From positions 5,406,062 through 5,470,061 of the forward strand of contig OX638379.1 in the NCBI GenBank assembly GCA_951813605.1: a stretch of DNA of 64,000 nucleotides, written 5' to 3'. The notes beneath the pieces are model-generated. The model worked only from the letters and a program-made list of their open reading frames with translations. It did no database searches and was not told the DNA's origin. Origin of the DNA: an uncultured Bryobacterales bacterium (GTDB lineage Bacteria; Acidobacteriota; Terriglobia; Bryobacterales; UBA6623). The position numbers were made by a program, and so were the translations under genes. Below, one piece after another: positions 25,497-34,742 of this stretch; positions within the stretch are counted from its first letter, which is position 1, and every line of letters begins with the position of its first letter.

Positions 25497-26930
25497 TCAG
25501 CCCCACAGTTCGTCAACCGGGGCGTAGGCGTCGTCCTTGGCCAGCGGCACGTAGTAGAATCCGCGATCCAGCGGGTCATCGTAACGAATGGTTGTCCAGT
25601 CGATGCCCATTGCCGAATACATCGTCGCCTCGATGTCCTCGGGACGGATGTCGCGGTCGCGATACCAGCCTGGCTCCGTCGTGAACGCGCCGGGACCTCT
25701 GCCGCCTCGGTCATTCGTCTCTCCGATTACCGTGCCGCCCTTAACGCCTCCGCCGGCTAGGACGAAGAACATTTGGAGGTAATGATCGCGACCGTTGCGC
25801 GAGGAGGAGAGCTGACCGGGTGTCCTTCCGAATTCCCCGCACGCCACGATCAGGGTCTCGGAGAGCTTGCCCGAAGCATCTAGGTCCTCGATCAGCGCGG
25901 CGAACGCGGGGTCGAACTGGGCCGTCTGTCTGTAGATGCTCCTGACGTTCTGGGCCTGGTTGCCGGCAAGATTGTAGATGTCGCCGTGATGGTCCCACCC
26001 GCCCGAGTCGATCTGAATGAACCGAGTGCCTTGGTCTTGCTCGATGATCTTGCGCGCCGTCAGGACCGCATTTCCGAAGCCGGAGCTGCCGTACCGGTCG
26101 CTTTCCTCTGGCGTGAAGGTGAATCCAGCTTCGACTGCCGGATTGAACATCAGGCGGCGTGCGTTTTGGTAGAGCTCGCCCATGCCGGCAGCCTGCGAGC
26201 CAAATGGCGAGGCCTTGCCGCGCAATTCGTTGTCCATTTCCTGCAGCAGGTCCCAGCGTTGTTGAAACACCTCCCGGCCCGGGCGGTGGTTCGCGCTGGC
26301 GAGGCCGTTGGCCGAGGCGTATGTCTGGAATGGCCCGTACTCGACCGGGAAATAGCCCGCTCCCGAAATGTTGCTCGCCTGCAGCGAAATGAAGGTCGGG
26401 AAGGCTTGGTCCGGCCGCCGCTGCGGATCCTTCTCGATTGCCACGACGCTTCCGATGTGCGGGGCTATCCGCCCCGTTGCCGAGGTCGGGTTGCGCCCGA
26501 TCTGCATCCACGTCTGCGCGAGGGGGTGCGCTCGGGCCCACGCGAGACCCGAGCGGATGATCGCGATCTTGTCGATCACACGGGCTGTATTGCCCAGCAA
26601 TTTGGTGGGCAGCGTGATCCCTCCGAAGGATTCCGGCGCGAAATCCTTGGGCGTGACTCCCGGAATCTCCTTGAAGTCGAACGTGTCGACGTGACTCGGG
26701 GCGCCGCGCATGAATATGAAAATGACGCTCTTCGCCGTGTTCTTGGTCTCGACGGCGCCCGCGGATTCGGTCGCCCCCTGGGCTAGGCGATCCGCCAGGA
26801 CGAACCCTCCCACGCCGGTTAGCGCGTCACGGAAAAAACAGCGTCGAGTGAGGTGCGGCCTCTCGAAAAAGCTGCGATGCTCCGGCTGCCACTTCCGTAC
26901 AAGCTTGTTGAATCGTTCCCGCTCGCTCAT
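25497..26930 (-). CDS. DUF1501 family protein with Tat-like signal
   Basis: The protein has 477 residues. A twin-arginine segment LTRRCFFRDALTGVGGFVLA near residue 27 suggests Tat export. The sulfatase/alkaline-phosphatase-like fold of DUF1501 is seen in FIFMRGAPSHVDTFDFK, RSGLAWARAHPLAQTW, DQGTRFIQIDSGGWDHHGD and VACGEFGRTPGQLSSSRNGR. DUF1501 genes nearly always pair with a DUF1549/DUF1553 gene in Planctomycetes and Acidobacteria, as here, where that gene ends 21 bases upstream. The function is unknown, and a role in polysaccharide breakdown or redox chemistry is only inferred from habitat. Confidence 0.9.
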   Translation of the reverse strand: MSERERFNKLVRKWQPEHRSFFERPHLTRRCFFRDALTGVGGFVLADRLAQGATESAGAVETKNTAKSVIFIFMRGAPSHVDTFDFKEIPGVTPKDFAPESFGGITLPTKLLGNTARVIDKIAIIRSGLAWARAHPLAQTWMQIGRNPTSATGRIAPHIGSVVAIEKDPQRRPDQAFPTFISLQASNISGAGYFPVEYGPFQTYASANGLASANHRPGREVFQQRWDLLQEMDNELRGKASPFGSQAAGMGELYQNARRLMFNPAVEAGFTFTPEESDRYGSSGFGNAVLTARKIIEQDQGTRFIQIDSGGWDHHGDIYNLAGNQAQNVRSIYRQTAQFDPAFAALIEDLDASGKLSETLIVACGEFGRTPGQLSSSRNGRDHYLQMFFVLAGGGVKGGTVIGETNDRGGRGPGAFTTEPGWYRDRDIRPEDIEATMYSAMGIDWTTIRYDDPLDRGFYYVPLAKDDAYAPVDELWG

Positions 26931-26951
26931 GGCTGTCTTCGCTATCTCCCG

Positions 26952-29072
26952 TCAGTAATTGAAATAGAAGTCCGTCTTGTTGAATAGCGCCCACATGAGA
27001 TTGGCGGCTCTCCTCGTGCGTGCGCCGTCCTGCAAGTAGTCCACGGCGAATTTGGTTTCCTCGTCTGTGGGCCGCCTGCTCAGCACGCTCAGGTAGAGGT
27101 TGGCAACCAAGGCGTCGTCCGCCATTTCCAGGGATTCCGCCAGGGTTCCCGTCGGCGCGTTGACCGCGAACCTGCTCAGCACGAAGGGGTTGTTCATCAG
27201 GTTCAATGCCTGCAGCGGGCTGCCCTCGCCGCTTCGAGCTGTTTCCTCGCGGTCTCCTGGCGTGAAAGACTGCAGCAGCCTTCGCACGTTCGCCGACTGC
27301 CCGCGACCTAGCGGGACCCCGGTGACGTCGGGGAACTGCATCGCGTATTGAATTCCGCGCAGGCTGGGCGTGCGATTCGAGGCGTTGTAGGCCATGTGCC
27401 GCTTGGATGCCACGATGAGAGCGTCATGCACCTGCTCGGCTGTCAGGCGCTTCACTTGGTGGCGCACGAAGTATTTGTCGTAGAGCGGGTTGAAGACGCC
27501 GTCGTACCGCGACGACAGCTGGTACGCCTGCGATGTGGCGATCTGCCGCATCAGCCACTTGAGATCGAACCCGCTCTCCCGGAATCCGTCAGCCAGCCAC
27601 TCGAGAAGGTGCGGGTGCGAAGGCTGGATGTCCCAGCCAGTCGCCGGCGGCGCTCCGGGGTCCAGCCGGGCCAGGTCGAACTGGTCCGGCGGCTCCACAA
27701 TCCCCCTCGAGAAGAACTTCCGCCATATGTAGTTCACCGCGGCTCGGGCGAATTGCGGGTCCGCCGTCAGGTGCAGTCCCAGCTGCTGCCGGAGCCTCAT
27801 GCCCGAATGCACGTTCGCATTCCCTGCGAACGGATACGACGGTGTTACATAGCGCTCGTCATGCAAGCGGTCTGGACGGTTTCCGCCCGCGGTTTGGGCT
27901 AGGTATTCGCCCGCCGTGTCGCCTCCGCCGGTAACGCGCTTGACCCCTTTTGGGAGGTCATGGATGAAGTAGTAGTTGGCATTGACCCGTCGTCCATTCT
28001 GCGGGTTGTTCGGCAGTTGGCGTGCGGGATACCGCCAGGCTTGGTAGCGCGGTACGTCCGAGAAGAAGGCTGCCAGCTTCCATCCGTCCAGGCGCTTGGC
28101 CTTGGTGCCCCACACGCTGAGCGCGTCAAGATGACCCGCCCCGTCATGGCACAGGACGCAGTCCATCAGCGAGATGCCCAGGAAGTCCCGCGCGGTGATG
28201 AAGGCCAGCGTGTCGTAGGTGTCTTGGATCGGGCCGCCGATCGTCCGCCCCCCGACGACATACCCAACGGCGGAAGCCCGGACCGGATTATCGACGAAGT
28301 TCTGATACGTGCGCTGGTAATGCTGGAAGTCCGTGTAGCGACTAGGGTAGGTGCGCCCGTCGCTCGTTCCCTGCGCCGCCAGCATCTCCCGCGCCATCTG
28401 GTCGTATGGCTTGTTCTGCTGCAGCGACTCCAGCAGGAAAAGGTGCAGGGAGTCGCGCCCCCACTGATAGCGGTTGACCTGCGCGGTGCGAATCGTGTTC
28501 CGGAAGAGGTCGCCGAAGTGCATCGTCCAGCGGTCCGCCCATTCCGGCGTTCTTAGGAGCTTGTCAACCAGGCGCTCCCGCTTGTCGGCGGAAGTGTCGG
28601 CGAGGAACTCGAGCACCTCGTCCTTGGTGGGAATGCGGCCTGTCAGGTCGAGACGGACGCGGCGGAGGAATTCCGTATCAGTCGTCAGGTATGTGAGCGG
28701 CACGCCGACCGCGTCCGCTGTCTTCTGAATGCAGTCGTCGATGCCGTCGCAAGCCCCTGAATTGGTCGAGGTACCGGTTGCTGCCCGCACTGGGATTCCC
28801 CCGCGCCGGGGCTGCGGGATCATCGCCAGTACGCGGCGAGTGTCCCAAGCTCGCATTTTCATCGCACTGTAGTCGTCGGCCGCTGTCTGGACAGGATCAA
28901 CACCCTCGCGCGGGCCGAAAAAGGTGCAACCGCCATGATCCGGAAACGAGCCGTCCGCCGCCTCCCAGCCGAGGTCGTCGGCGGCCGTGGCAGCGCCCCC
29001 CACCAGCAAGGCGGCCAGCAGGAGCTTCACAGCGAGTCCTGGATCGAAATTCGCTATTGGTTGCCGCTTCAA
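26952..29072 (-). CDS. DUF1549/DUF1553 (PSCyt2-PSD1) exported protein
   Basis: The protein has about 706 residues. I place the start at TTG 29070-29072 because GAGGGGG lies 8 bases upstream and the product then begins with a signal peptide (VKLLLAALLVGGAATA). A longer in-frame opening to 29288 lacks these features. DUF1549 covers about 110-330 (DCIQKTADAVGVPLTYLTTD, RVRLDLTGRIPTKDEVLEFL), with a CVLCH sequence that fits c-type haem attachment or the CxxCH typical of this family. DUF1553 covers about 430-690 (AAVNYIWRKFFSRGIVEPPD). It is the upstream partner of the DUF1501 gene. Confidence 0.88.
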   Translation of the reverse strand: MKRQPIANFDPGLAVKLLLAALLVGGAATAADDLGWEAADGSFPDHGGCTFFGPREGVDPVQTAADDYSAMKMRAWDTRRVLAMIPQPRRGGIPVRAATGTSTNSGACDGIDDCIQKTADAVGVPLTYLTTDTEFLRRVRLDLTGRIPTKDEVLEFLADTSADKRERLVDKLLRTPEWADRWTMHFGDLFRNTIRTAQVNRYQWGRDSLHLFLLESLQQNKPYDQMAREMLAAQGTSDGRTYPSRYTDFQHYQRTYQNFVDNPVRASAVGYVVGGRTIGGPIQDTYDTLAFITARDFLGISLMDCVLCHDGAGHLDALSVWGTKAKRLDGWKLAAFFSDVPRYQAWRYPARQLPNNPQNGRRVNANYYFIHDLPKGVKRVTGGGDTAGEYLAQTAGGNRPDRLHDERYVTPSYPFAGNANVHSGMRLRQQLGLHLTADPQFARAAVNYIWRKFFSRGIVEPPDQFDLARLDPGAPPATGWDIQPSHPHLLEWLADGFRESGFDLKWLMRQIATSQAYQLSSRYDGVFNPLYDKYFVRHQVKRLTAEQVHDALIVASKRHMAYNASNRTPSLRGIQYAMQFPDVTGVPLGRGQSANVRRLLQSFTPGDREETARSGEGSPLQALNLMNNPFVLSRFAVNAPTGTLAESLEMADDALVANLYLSVLSRRPTDEETKFAVDYLQDGARTRRAANLMWALFNKTDFYFNY

Positions 29073-29090
29073 CGGAACATCCCCCTCGCG

Positions 29091-29096
29091 ATTATA
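29091..29096 (-). promoter_or_regulatory. Consensus -10 element (TATAAT) for the DUF1553-DUF1501 operon
   Basis: TATAAT on the minus strand lies 18 bases before the proposed TTG start, just upstream of CGCGAGGGGG. This supports the TTG start over the longer upstream opening. No strong -35 is visible. Confidence 0.5.
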
Positions 29097-29400
29097 GTGC
29101 GTCCGACGGTCTTGGGTCCTGCGATCCGGGATTCCCAGATCCATCCCTTCCGCGAGACGGGGCTGCGGCGACGGTGATACAGCCCTCCCGACAAGCTTGT
29201 CATCGCTCTTACCTCGATTAGGACGCAGTTCGGCGCCAGGAAGTTTCGTGCGGGTTGGGCCGCGCGGGCAGATGTTGTCGGAAATCAAGTCAATGCGGAC
29301 GTAGGATCTCCTTGGAAATGATCGCTTGGGTGCCTTGCCGGTGCACTCCCGCCCGCCCCGCCAGCGCGCGGGGCGCTATAGTAAGTCTGGAGAGACGGAG

Positions 29401-30015
29401 ATGATTGCGAGGCAGGCCCACGAGCTAGCGAAACGACTTTCGACGGGCTCGGCGGCGCGTGCGGCAGCGGCCGCTTTCGCGGTTCTGACGGCGGTCGCTC
29501 CGGTCGTGCGTTCCCAGGTGCAGGTGCCCCTCGTCGATCCGCGAAGCGTCGCACCGTACGTGCCCACTCCTTGGCATGTAGTCGAGCGAATGCTCGTCGA
29601 GGCCGACGTCACCGAAGACGATATCGTGTTCGATCTGGGCTCTGGCGACGGCCGCATCCTGATGCGAGCCGCCAAGGATCGCGGCGCACGCGGGGTGGGT
29701 TACGAGATCAACCCCGACTTGGTCGAGGAGGCGCGATCCGCCGTAGCTGCAGCGGGAGTCTCGCATCAGGTGGAAATCCGCCAGGGGGACATATTTGAGG
29801 CCGACTTGTCGCGGGCCACTGTCGTGACGCTCTTCCTCATGACTTCGGCTCACCGCCGCCTGCGGCCGAAGCTTCTAGAGGAGTTGCGCCCCGGGACCCG
29901 CATCGCATGCTACAAGTGGGAGATTCCCGGGTGGAATCCTTCGAAGACCGTTACAGTGCCGGTTAGCGGTTCCGAGCAGCCTATCTTTTTGTACAGGGTG
30001 GGCTTGCACAACTGA
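29401..30015 (+). CDS. Exported SAM-dependent methyltransferase-like protein
   Basis: The protein has 204 residues. The ATG at 29401 follows GGAGAGACGGAG, and TATAGT lies at 29377-29382. An N-terminal hydrophobic segment (AAAAAFAVLTAVAPVVRSQ) looks like a signal peptide. The rest is a class I methyltransferase fold: PYVPTPWHVVERMLVEADV, motif I VFDLGSGDGRILMRAAKD, acidic loop GYEINPDLVEEARS and post-motif QGDIFEADLSRATVVTLFLM. Related short proteins with signal peptides occur widely and their substrate is unknown. SAM supply outside the cytoplasm is not known, so the segment may instead be a membrane anchor. Confidence 0.82.
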   Translation: MIARQAHELAKRLSTGSAARAAAAAFAVLTAVAPVVRSQVQVPLVDPRSVAPYVPTPWHVVERMLVEADVTEDDIVFDLGSGDGRILMRAAKDRGARGVGYEINPDLVEEARSAVAAAGVSHQVEIRQGDIFEADLSRATVVTLFLMTSAHRRLRPKLLEELRPGTRIACYKWEIPGWNPSKTVTVPVSGSEQPIFLYRVGLHN

Positions 30016-30092
30016 GCCGGTCACGACGGGTTTCCGCGCGCCGCGCGGCGGAGCGGCGACTTGCCCGTATCGCGCATTCGTTCCGCGAGTGC

Positions 30093-30098
30093 TATAGA
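30093..30098 (+). promoter_or_regulatory. Candidate -10 element (TATAGA) before topA
   Basis: TATAGA is only 5 bases before the ATG at 30104. If it is used, the topA mRNA would start at or inside the start codon. No ribosome binding site is present. Confidence 0.35.
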
Positions 30099-30103
30099 AA
30101 AGA

Positions 30104-32737
30104 ATGAGCACTATGGCGGCGCCATCCCCTTCGAGAGTCCTCGTCATCGTCGAGTCGCCCACCAAGGCGCGCACGATCACCAAGTTCCTGCCCAAGGGGT
30201 ACACGGTCAAGGCCTCTGTCGGCCATGTCCGCGACCTCCCCAACAGCGCCAAGGACATCCCTGCCAAGTACAAGAAGCTTCCTTGGTCCCGACTGGGGGT
30301 CAACATCGAAGGCGGCTTCGAGCCTCTTTACATCGTTCCCAAGGACAAGAAAGACCTTGTCAAGGAAATGAGGGCGGCGGTGGCGAAGTCCGATCGGATC
30401 TACTTCGCGACCGACGAAGATCGGGAAGGGGAGTCAATCAGCTGGCACCTGCTCGAGTTGCTCGGGCCACGCGTGCCGTTCGAGAGGCTCGTTTTTCACG
30501 AGATCACCAGGGATGCGATCCGCAAGTCTCTCGAAATGCCGCGCGGCATCAACCACGACCTCGTCCGAGCGCAAGAGACCCGTCGCATCGTCGACAGGCT
30601 CTTCGGATACGAAGTCAGCCCGCTGCTTTGGAAGAAAATGGTCCCGCGACTGAGCGCGGGACGGGTGCAAAGCGTCGCGGTGCGGCTGCTCGCGGAACGC
30701 GAGCGCGCCCGCATACGCTTCACCGAAGCCACCTACTGGGGAATGAAGGCTCGGTTCTCGAAGGGTGGCTCGGAATTCGAGGCGGACTTGGTCCGGTTCG
30801 CAGGCAAGAGGGTAGCGACTCGAAAGGATTTCGACCCCGACACCGGAAGCCTCAAGGTTTCCCGCGGCAAGGCAAGGGACGTGCCCGCCCTGCTCGGCGC
30901 GGACGCTGCCAGGCGGCTTGAGGGTGCGGTGCGGTGCGGGCGGGCGATTGTCGCCTCAGTCGAGGAGAAGCCGTTTTCGGCGTCCCCGCAAGCCCCCTAC
31001 GTCACAAGCACGCTCCAGCAGGCGGCCAACAGGAGGCTGCGCTTCCAGGCGCGCCACACCATGCGCCTGGCCCAGCAGCTTTACGAGAGCGGCTTCATCA
31101 CATACATGCGCACTGATTCCACCGTGCTGTCCCAAGAGGCCAAATCGGCTGCTCGGGTCATGATTGTGGAGAAGTTTGGCCAGGAATATCTCCCGGAGTC
31201 GGTCCGCTACTACCGCAACAAGGTGAAGAATACCCAGGAGGCGCACGAAGCGATCCGACCGGCCGGGGGGCAGTTCCGCGCGATCGAGGAGGTCCGCCAC
31301 AGGCTGGGCTCCGAAGCAGCCAAACTGTACGGAATGATTTGGCGGCGCACTCTCGCTAGCCAAATGCGGGACGCCCGGGGCACCAATTCAACCGTCGTGG
31401 TGGAGTCGGGCGACGCCCGGTTCCGCGCGACCGGTCGAACGATCGAGTTCGCGGGTTACCTGAAAGCGTATACCGCCCAAGCCGCGACCGGCGACTCGCG
31501 GGTCGAAGCCGCCAGGGAGCGCCTCTTGCCGAGGATGGCAGCCGGCGACCATTTGGAGGTGCGATCCGCCGAGGCCTCGGAACGCCGCACGCAGCCGCCG
31601 CAGCGGTTCACAGAAGGCACCCTGATCCGAGAGCTGGAGCGGCTCGGCATAGGGCGCCCCAGCACTTGGGCCACGATCGTCGATCTGGTGCAGGCAAGGG
31701 CTTACGCGTTTCGGCGGGGCGGGACATTGATACCGACATTCACGGCGATGGCGGTAGTGGGCCTGCTCGAGGAGCACTTCACCCACCTGACTGATTACGC
31801 GTTCACGGCGAAGCTCGAGGACCAGCTAGACGCGATCGCGCGGGGCGAGCTGCAGCGCTTGGACTATCTGAGGGGCTTCTACTACGGCAACGGCCACAAG
31901 GGCCTGCAGCCGCTGATCGAGGCCGGCGTGAAGGAGATCGATCCGCGCAAGGTTTGCAGCCTCCCGATCGGGAAAGCCAAGGACGGCGCAGAGATAGAGG
32001 TGCGTATCGGCCGCTACGGTCCGTTCCTCTCCGACGGAACCTCGCGATGCAGCGTTCCCGACGAGTTGGCCCCCGACGAGCTGGACGTGGAGAAGGCGAG
32101 CGAGATGCTGCAGATTGCCAGCAAGGGCCCGGCGCCTCTAGGGCACGATTCCGAATCTGGCAAGCCGGTCTATCTAAAGCAAGGCCGCTATGGCCCGTTC
32201 GTTCAGCTGGGCAACTCGGGAGACGAGGCAACGGTCAAGCGGGCTTCCTTGCTGCGCGGCATGGAGCCCGACGCGGTCAACCTCGAAACCGCGCTCAAGC
32301 TGCTGTCGCTGCCGCGTCCCTTGGGCCGGGATCCCAGGAGCGGTGAGGACGTAGTCGCTGCCAACGGCCGCTTCGGGCCTTTTGTCAAGTGCGGGCAGGA
32401 GATCCGATCCATCCCGGACGGCACGAGCCCGCTGGAGATCACGCTCGTGCGGGCTCTCGCGCTGCTCGCGCAGGAAAAGTCGAAGCGGCGGCCCTCGGCG
32501 CGGGCCGCGCCACTCAAGGCGGTCGGCAACCATCCTGTTACGGGCAAGGAGCTGACGGTTCTCTCGGGCCGCTACGGGCCGTACGTGACAGATGGCGAGA
32601 TCAATGCCTCCCTGCCGCGCGGTTCCCGCCCGGAAGAGCTCACCGTGGAGCTGGCTGTGAACCTGCTGCGGGCCCGTGCTGCCCGTATCGCGGCGGGAGG
32701 GGGCCGCAAGCGCAGGACACGGAAGAGAAAGTCCTGA
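30104..32737 (+). CDS. topA: DNA topoisomerase I
   Basis: The protein has 877 residues. The Toprim domain starts VLVIVESPTKARTITKFLP and contains FATDEDREGESISWHLLELL. The active-site tyrosine is Tyr334 in GFITYMRTDSTVLS, and RLSAGRVQSVAVRLL is the conserved central block. It relaxes negative supercoils. Instead of C-terminal zinc fingers it carries four copies of a GRYGPFV-type repeat, near residues 635, 694, 755 and 822, as seen in topoisomerases I of several phyla, followed by a basic tail (GGGRKRRTRKRKS). It is followed by tsaB after 22 bases, probably in the same transcript. Confidence 0.97.
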   Translation: MSTMAAPSPSRVLVIVESPTKARTITKFLPKGYTVKASVGHVRDLPNSAKDIPAKYKKLPWSRLGVNIEGGFEPLYIVPKDKKDLVKEMRAAVAKSDRIYFATDEDREGESISWHLLELLGPRVPFERLVFHEITRDAIRKSLEMPRGINHDLVRAQETRRIVDRLFGYEVSPLLWKKMVPRLSAGRVQSVAVRLLAERERARIRFTEATYWGMKARFSKGGSEFEADLVRFAGKRVATRKDFDPDTGSLKVSRGKARDVPALLGADAARRLEGAVRCGRAIVASVEEKPFSASPQAPYVTSTLQQAANRRLRFQARHTMRLAQQLYESGFITYMRTDSTVLSQEAKSAARVMIVEKFGQEYLPESVRYYRNKVKNTQEAHEAIRPAGGQFRAIEEVRHRLGSEAAKLYGMIWRRTLASQMRDARGTNSTVVVESGDARFRATGRTIEFAGYLKAYTAQAATGDSRVEAARERLLPRMAAGDHLEVRSAEASERRTQPPQRFTEGTLIRELERLGIGRPSTWATIVDLVQARAYAFRRGGTLIPTFTAMAVVGLLEEHFTHLTDYAFTAKLEDQLDAIARGELQRLDYLRGFYYGNGHKGLQPLIEAGVKEIDPRKVCSLPIGKAKDGAEIEVRIGRYGPFLSDGTSRCSVPDELAPDELDVEKASEMLQIASKGPAPLGHDSESGKPVYLKQGRYGPFVQLGNSGDEATVKRASLLRGMEPDAVNLETALKLLSLPRPLGRDPRSGEDVVAANGRFGPFVKCGQEIRSIPDGTSPLEITLVRALALLAQEKSKRRPSARAAPLKAVGNHPVTGKELTVLSGRYGPYVTDGEINASLPRGSRPEELTVELAVNLLRARAARIAAGGGRKRRTRKRKS

Positions 32738-32759
32738 CGCCTGACGGCGCGGCCGCCCG

Positions 32760-33446
32760 ATGAATGTCCTGGCGATCGACACGGCGCGCAGCGAGGGCGG
32801 CGTGGCTCTGATGCGTGATGGGGCCCTCTCCGGAGTCGCGTCCCTAGGGTCCGCTCCGGGGTACGGGGAGGTGCTCTTCGGAGCGATCGAGCGGCTACTG
32901 GCCGATCACGGCGTCGCATTGGACGACATGGACGGGTTCGCGGCGTCGAACGGACCGGGCTCGTTCACCGGCATCCGAGTGGGGCTGGTCGCGGCGAAGG
33001 CACTGGCAGAGGCCCAACGGAAGCCTTTGGTGGGCGTGTCGAGCCTGCGAGCCCTAGCCCGCTCCGCTCCGGCGGATTCGCCGTTGCGGGCGTCGCTGCT
33101 CGATGCGCGACGGGGGGAGGTCTTCGCAGGATTCTATGACCCCGCGGGGCGGCCGCTGCTTCCCGAGACTGTCGGCAGGTGGGAGGATCTCGCACCGCGA
33201 ATCCACGATCTAGGCCTGCTCCTCGTCGCGAACGAGCCCTCGCTCTTCGAGGCTGGCGGGCCTGTCGCGGAGGGCTCGGGCCTGCCTCGTCACATGGGTC
33301 CGGCGGTGCTGGCGGGGCAAGTCGCGCTGCTTGCAGCTCGTGAGATCGAGGCCGGGCGAGGCAGCCTGCCCGAAACGGTGGAGGCCAACTACATCCGCCG
33401 GCCCGGCGCCGTGCCGCCGGGCGTCTCTCAAGCAGCCAGGCGCTGA
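32760..33446 (+). CDS. tsaB: tRNA threonylcarbamoyladenosine biosynthesis protein TsaB
   Basis: The protein has 228 residues. Its ASKHA-fold beginning is MNVLAIDTARSEGGVALMRD, with the TsaB-typical FAASNGPGSFTGIRVGLVAAK block. TsaB is the scaffold partner of TsaD and TsaE in forming t6A37 on ANN-decoding tRNAs. It lies 22 bases after topA. Its 3' end overlaps the convergent metX stop by 19 bases. Confidence 0.94.
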   Translation: MNVLAIDTARSEGGVALMRDGALSGVASLGSAPGYGEVLFGAIERLLADHGVALDDMDGFAASNGPGSFTGIRVGLVAAKALAEAQRKPLVGVSSLRALARSAPADSPLRASLLDARRGEVFAGFYDPAGRPLLPETVGRWEDLAPRIHDLGLLLVANEPSLFEAGGPVAEGSGLPRHMGPAVLAGQVALLAAREIEAGRGSLPETVEANYIRRPGAVPPGVSQAARR

Positions 33447-34525
33447 TAGGTGTTCTCGAGAAAGCCCTTGACCAGGGGCGTCTGCTCGCCTGCTTCCAGA
33501 AGGAAGGCGTCGTGGCCGTAGTTCGACACGAGCTCGATGTAGGCGACATCCCGATTGCGCGACCGGAGCGCGCGCACAATCTCCTGCGACTGGTAGCTTG
33601 GATAAAGCCAGTCCGACGTGAAGCTGAGCACTAGGAAGCGCGTCTCGCCCGGCCGGAAGGAGTCTTCCAGCGAGTCGCGCGCCACAGTCACGTCGAACGT
33701 GTCCATCGCGCGCGTGATCACTATGTACGAATTTGCGTCGAACCGGCTGACGAATTGCACGCCGCGGTAGCGAAGGTAGCTTTCCACCTCGAACAGGTCG
33801 CTGTCGCCCGGTGACTTGCGCCGGCGCCGCCCGAACTTGAGGTGCATCGACTCGTCGCTCATGTACGTGATGTGGCCTACCATCCGGGCCACCGCCAAGC
33901 CGCGCTCTGGGTACTTGCCGTGGTAGTAGTCGCCCCCGTTGAAGTCGGGATCAGCCAGGATCGCCTGGCGGCCCACCTCGTTGAATGCGATTTGCTGGGC
34001 GGAGTGACGATGCGTGGAGGCGATCGGGATCACGGACGCGACGCTCTGCGGGTAGGAAGCTGCCCACTGGAGGGCCTGCATGCCGCCCATGGAGCCGCCG
34101 GTGACGCAAAGCAGCCGCCCGATACCCATCGAATCGGTGAGCATCTTTTGCAGGCGGACCATGTCCGCAATTGAGATCGGAGGGAAGCGTGAACCGTAAG
34201 GCCGCCCCGTGGCTGGGTCGATCGAACTCGGCCCGGTCGTGCCGCTGCACCCTCCCAGCACGTTGGACGAGATGACGAAGTACAGGCTCGTGTCGAACGC
34301 CTTGCGCGGACCGATCATGCTGTCCCACCAGCCCGGCTTGCCGGTCTCGTCGCTGATCCCTGCGGCGTGTGCGTTGCCGGAAAAGGCGTGGAGGACCAAG
34401 ATGGCGTTCGACCTCTCCGCATTCAGCTCGCCATAGGTCTGGCAGGCGACGTCGACAGGACCCAGTGTCTGGCCGCAATCGAGTTCCAAGGAGTCGAATT
34501 GCACGATAGATGTCGTGACGCTCAT
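33428..34525 (-). CDS. metX: Homoserine O-acetyltransferase (MetX family)
   Basis: The protein has 365 residues from the ATG at 34525, which has GGGAGAGAGCGGG directly upstream and a TATAGT at 34539-34544. The catalytic Ser is in CVTGGSMGGMQALQWA (Ser145), the Asp is in LSFTSDWLYPSYQS and the His is in NYGHDAFLLEAGEQ. The enzyme acylates homoserine in methionine biosynthesis. Whether acetyl- or succinyl-CoA is used cannot be decided safely by eye, though the family default is acetyl. The alpha/beta-hydrolase core is complete and the length is normal. Confidence 0.93.
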   Translation of the reverse strand: MSVTTSIVQFDSLELDCGQTLGPVDVACQTYGELNAERSNAILVLHAFSGNAHAAGISDETGKPGWWDSMIGPRKAFDTSLYFVISSNVLGGCSGTTGPSSIDPATGRPYGSRFPPISIADMVRLQKMLTDSMGIGRLLCVTGGSMGGMQALQWAASYPQSVASVIPIASTHRHSAQQIAFNEVGRQAILADPDFNGGDYYHGKYPERGLAVARMVGHITYMSDESMHLKFGRRRRKSPGDSDLFEVESYLRYRGVQFVSRFDANSYIVITRAMDTFDVTVARDSLEDSFRPGETRFLVLSFTSDWLYPSYQSQEIVRALRSRNRDVAYIELVSNYGHDAFLLEAGEQTPLVKGFLENTYQRLAA

Positions 34526-34742
34526 CCCGCTCTCTCCCACTATAGGCTGCGCTCCCCGGCCATTCGAGTTCGGCAGCATCAGAGTATGATGGAGTTTCGG
34601 CTCGCAGGGCAGCCGCCGGGGGCCTTGGCCGGGCCAAATCGATCTCGCAGCGCTCGACACGTGCAGTGAATTCACATGTGCCTAGGCTGACCCGAGGGGT
34701 CGGCGCTGCGAGCCACACCTGAAAGGTTTCTACGCAACGGAC

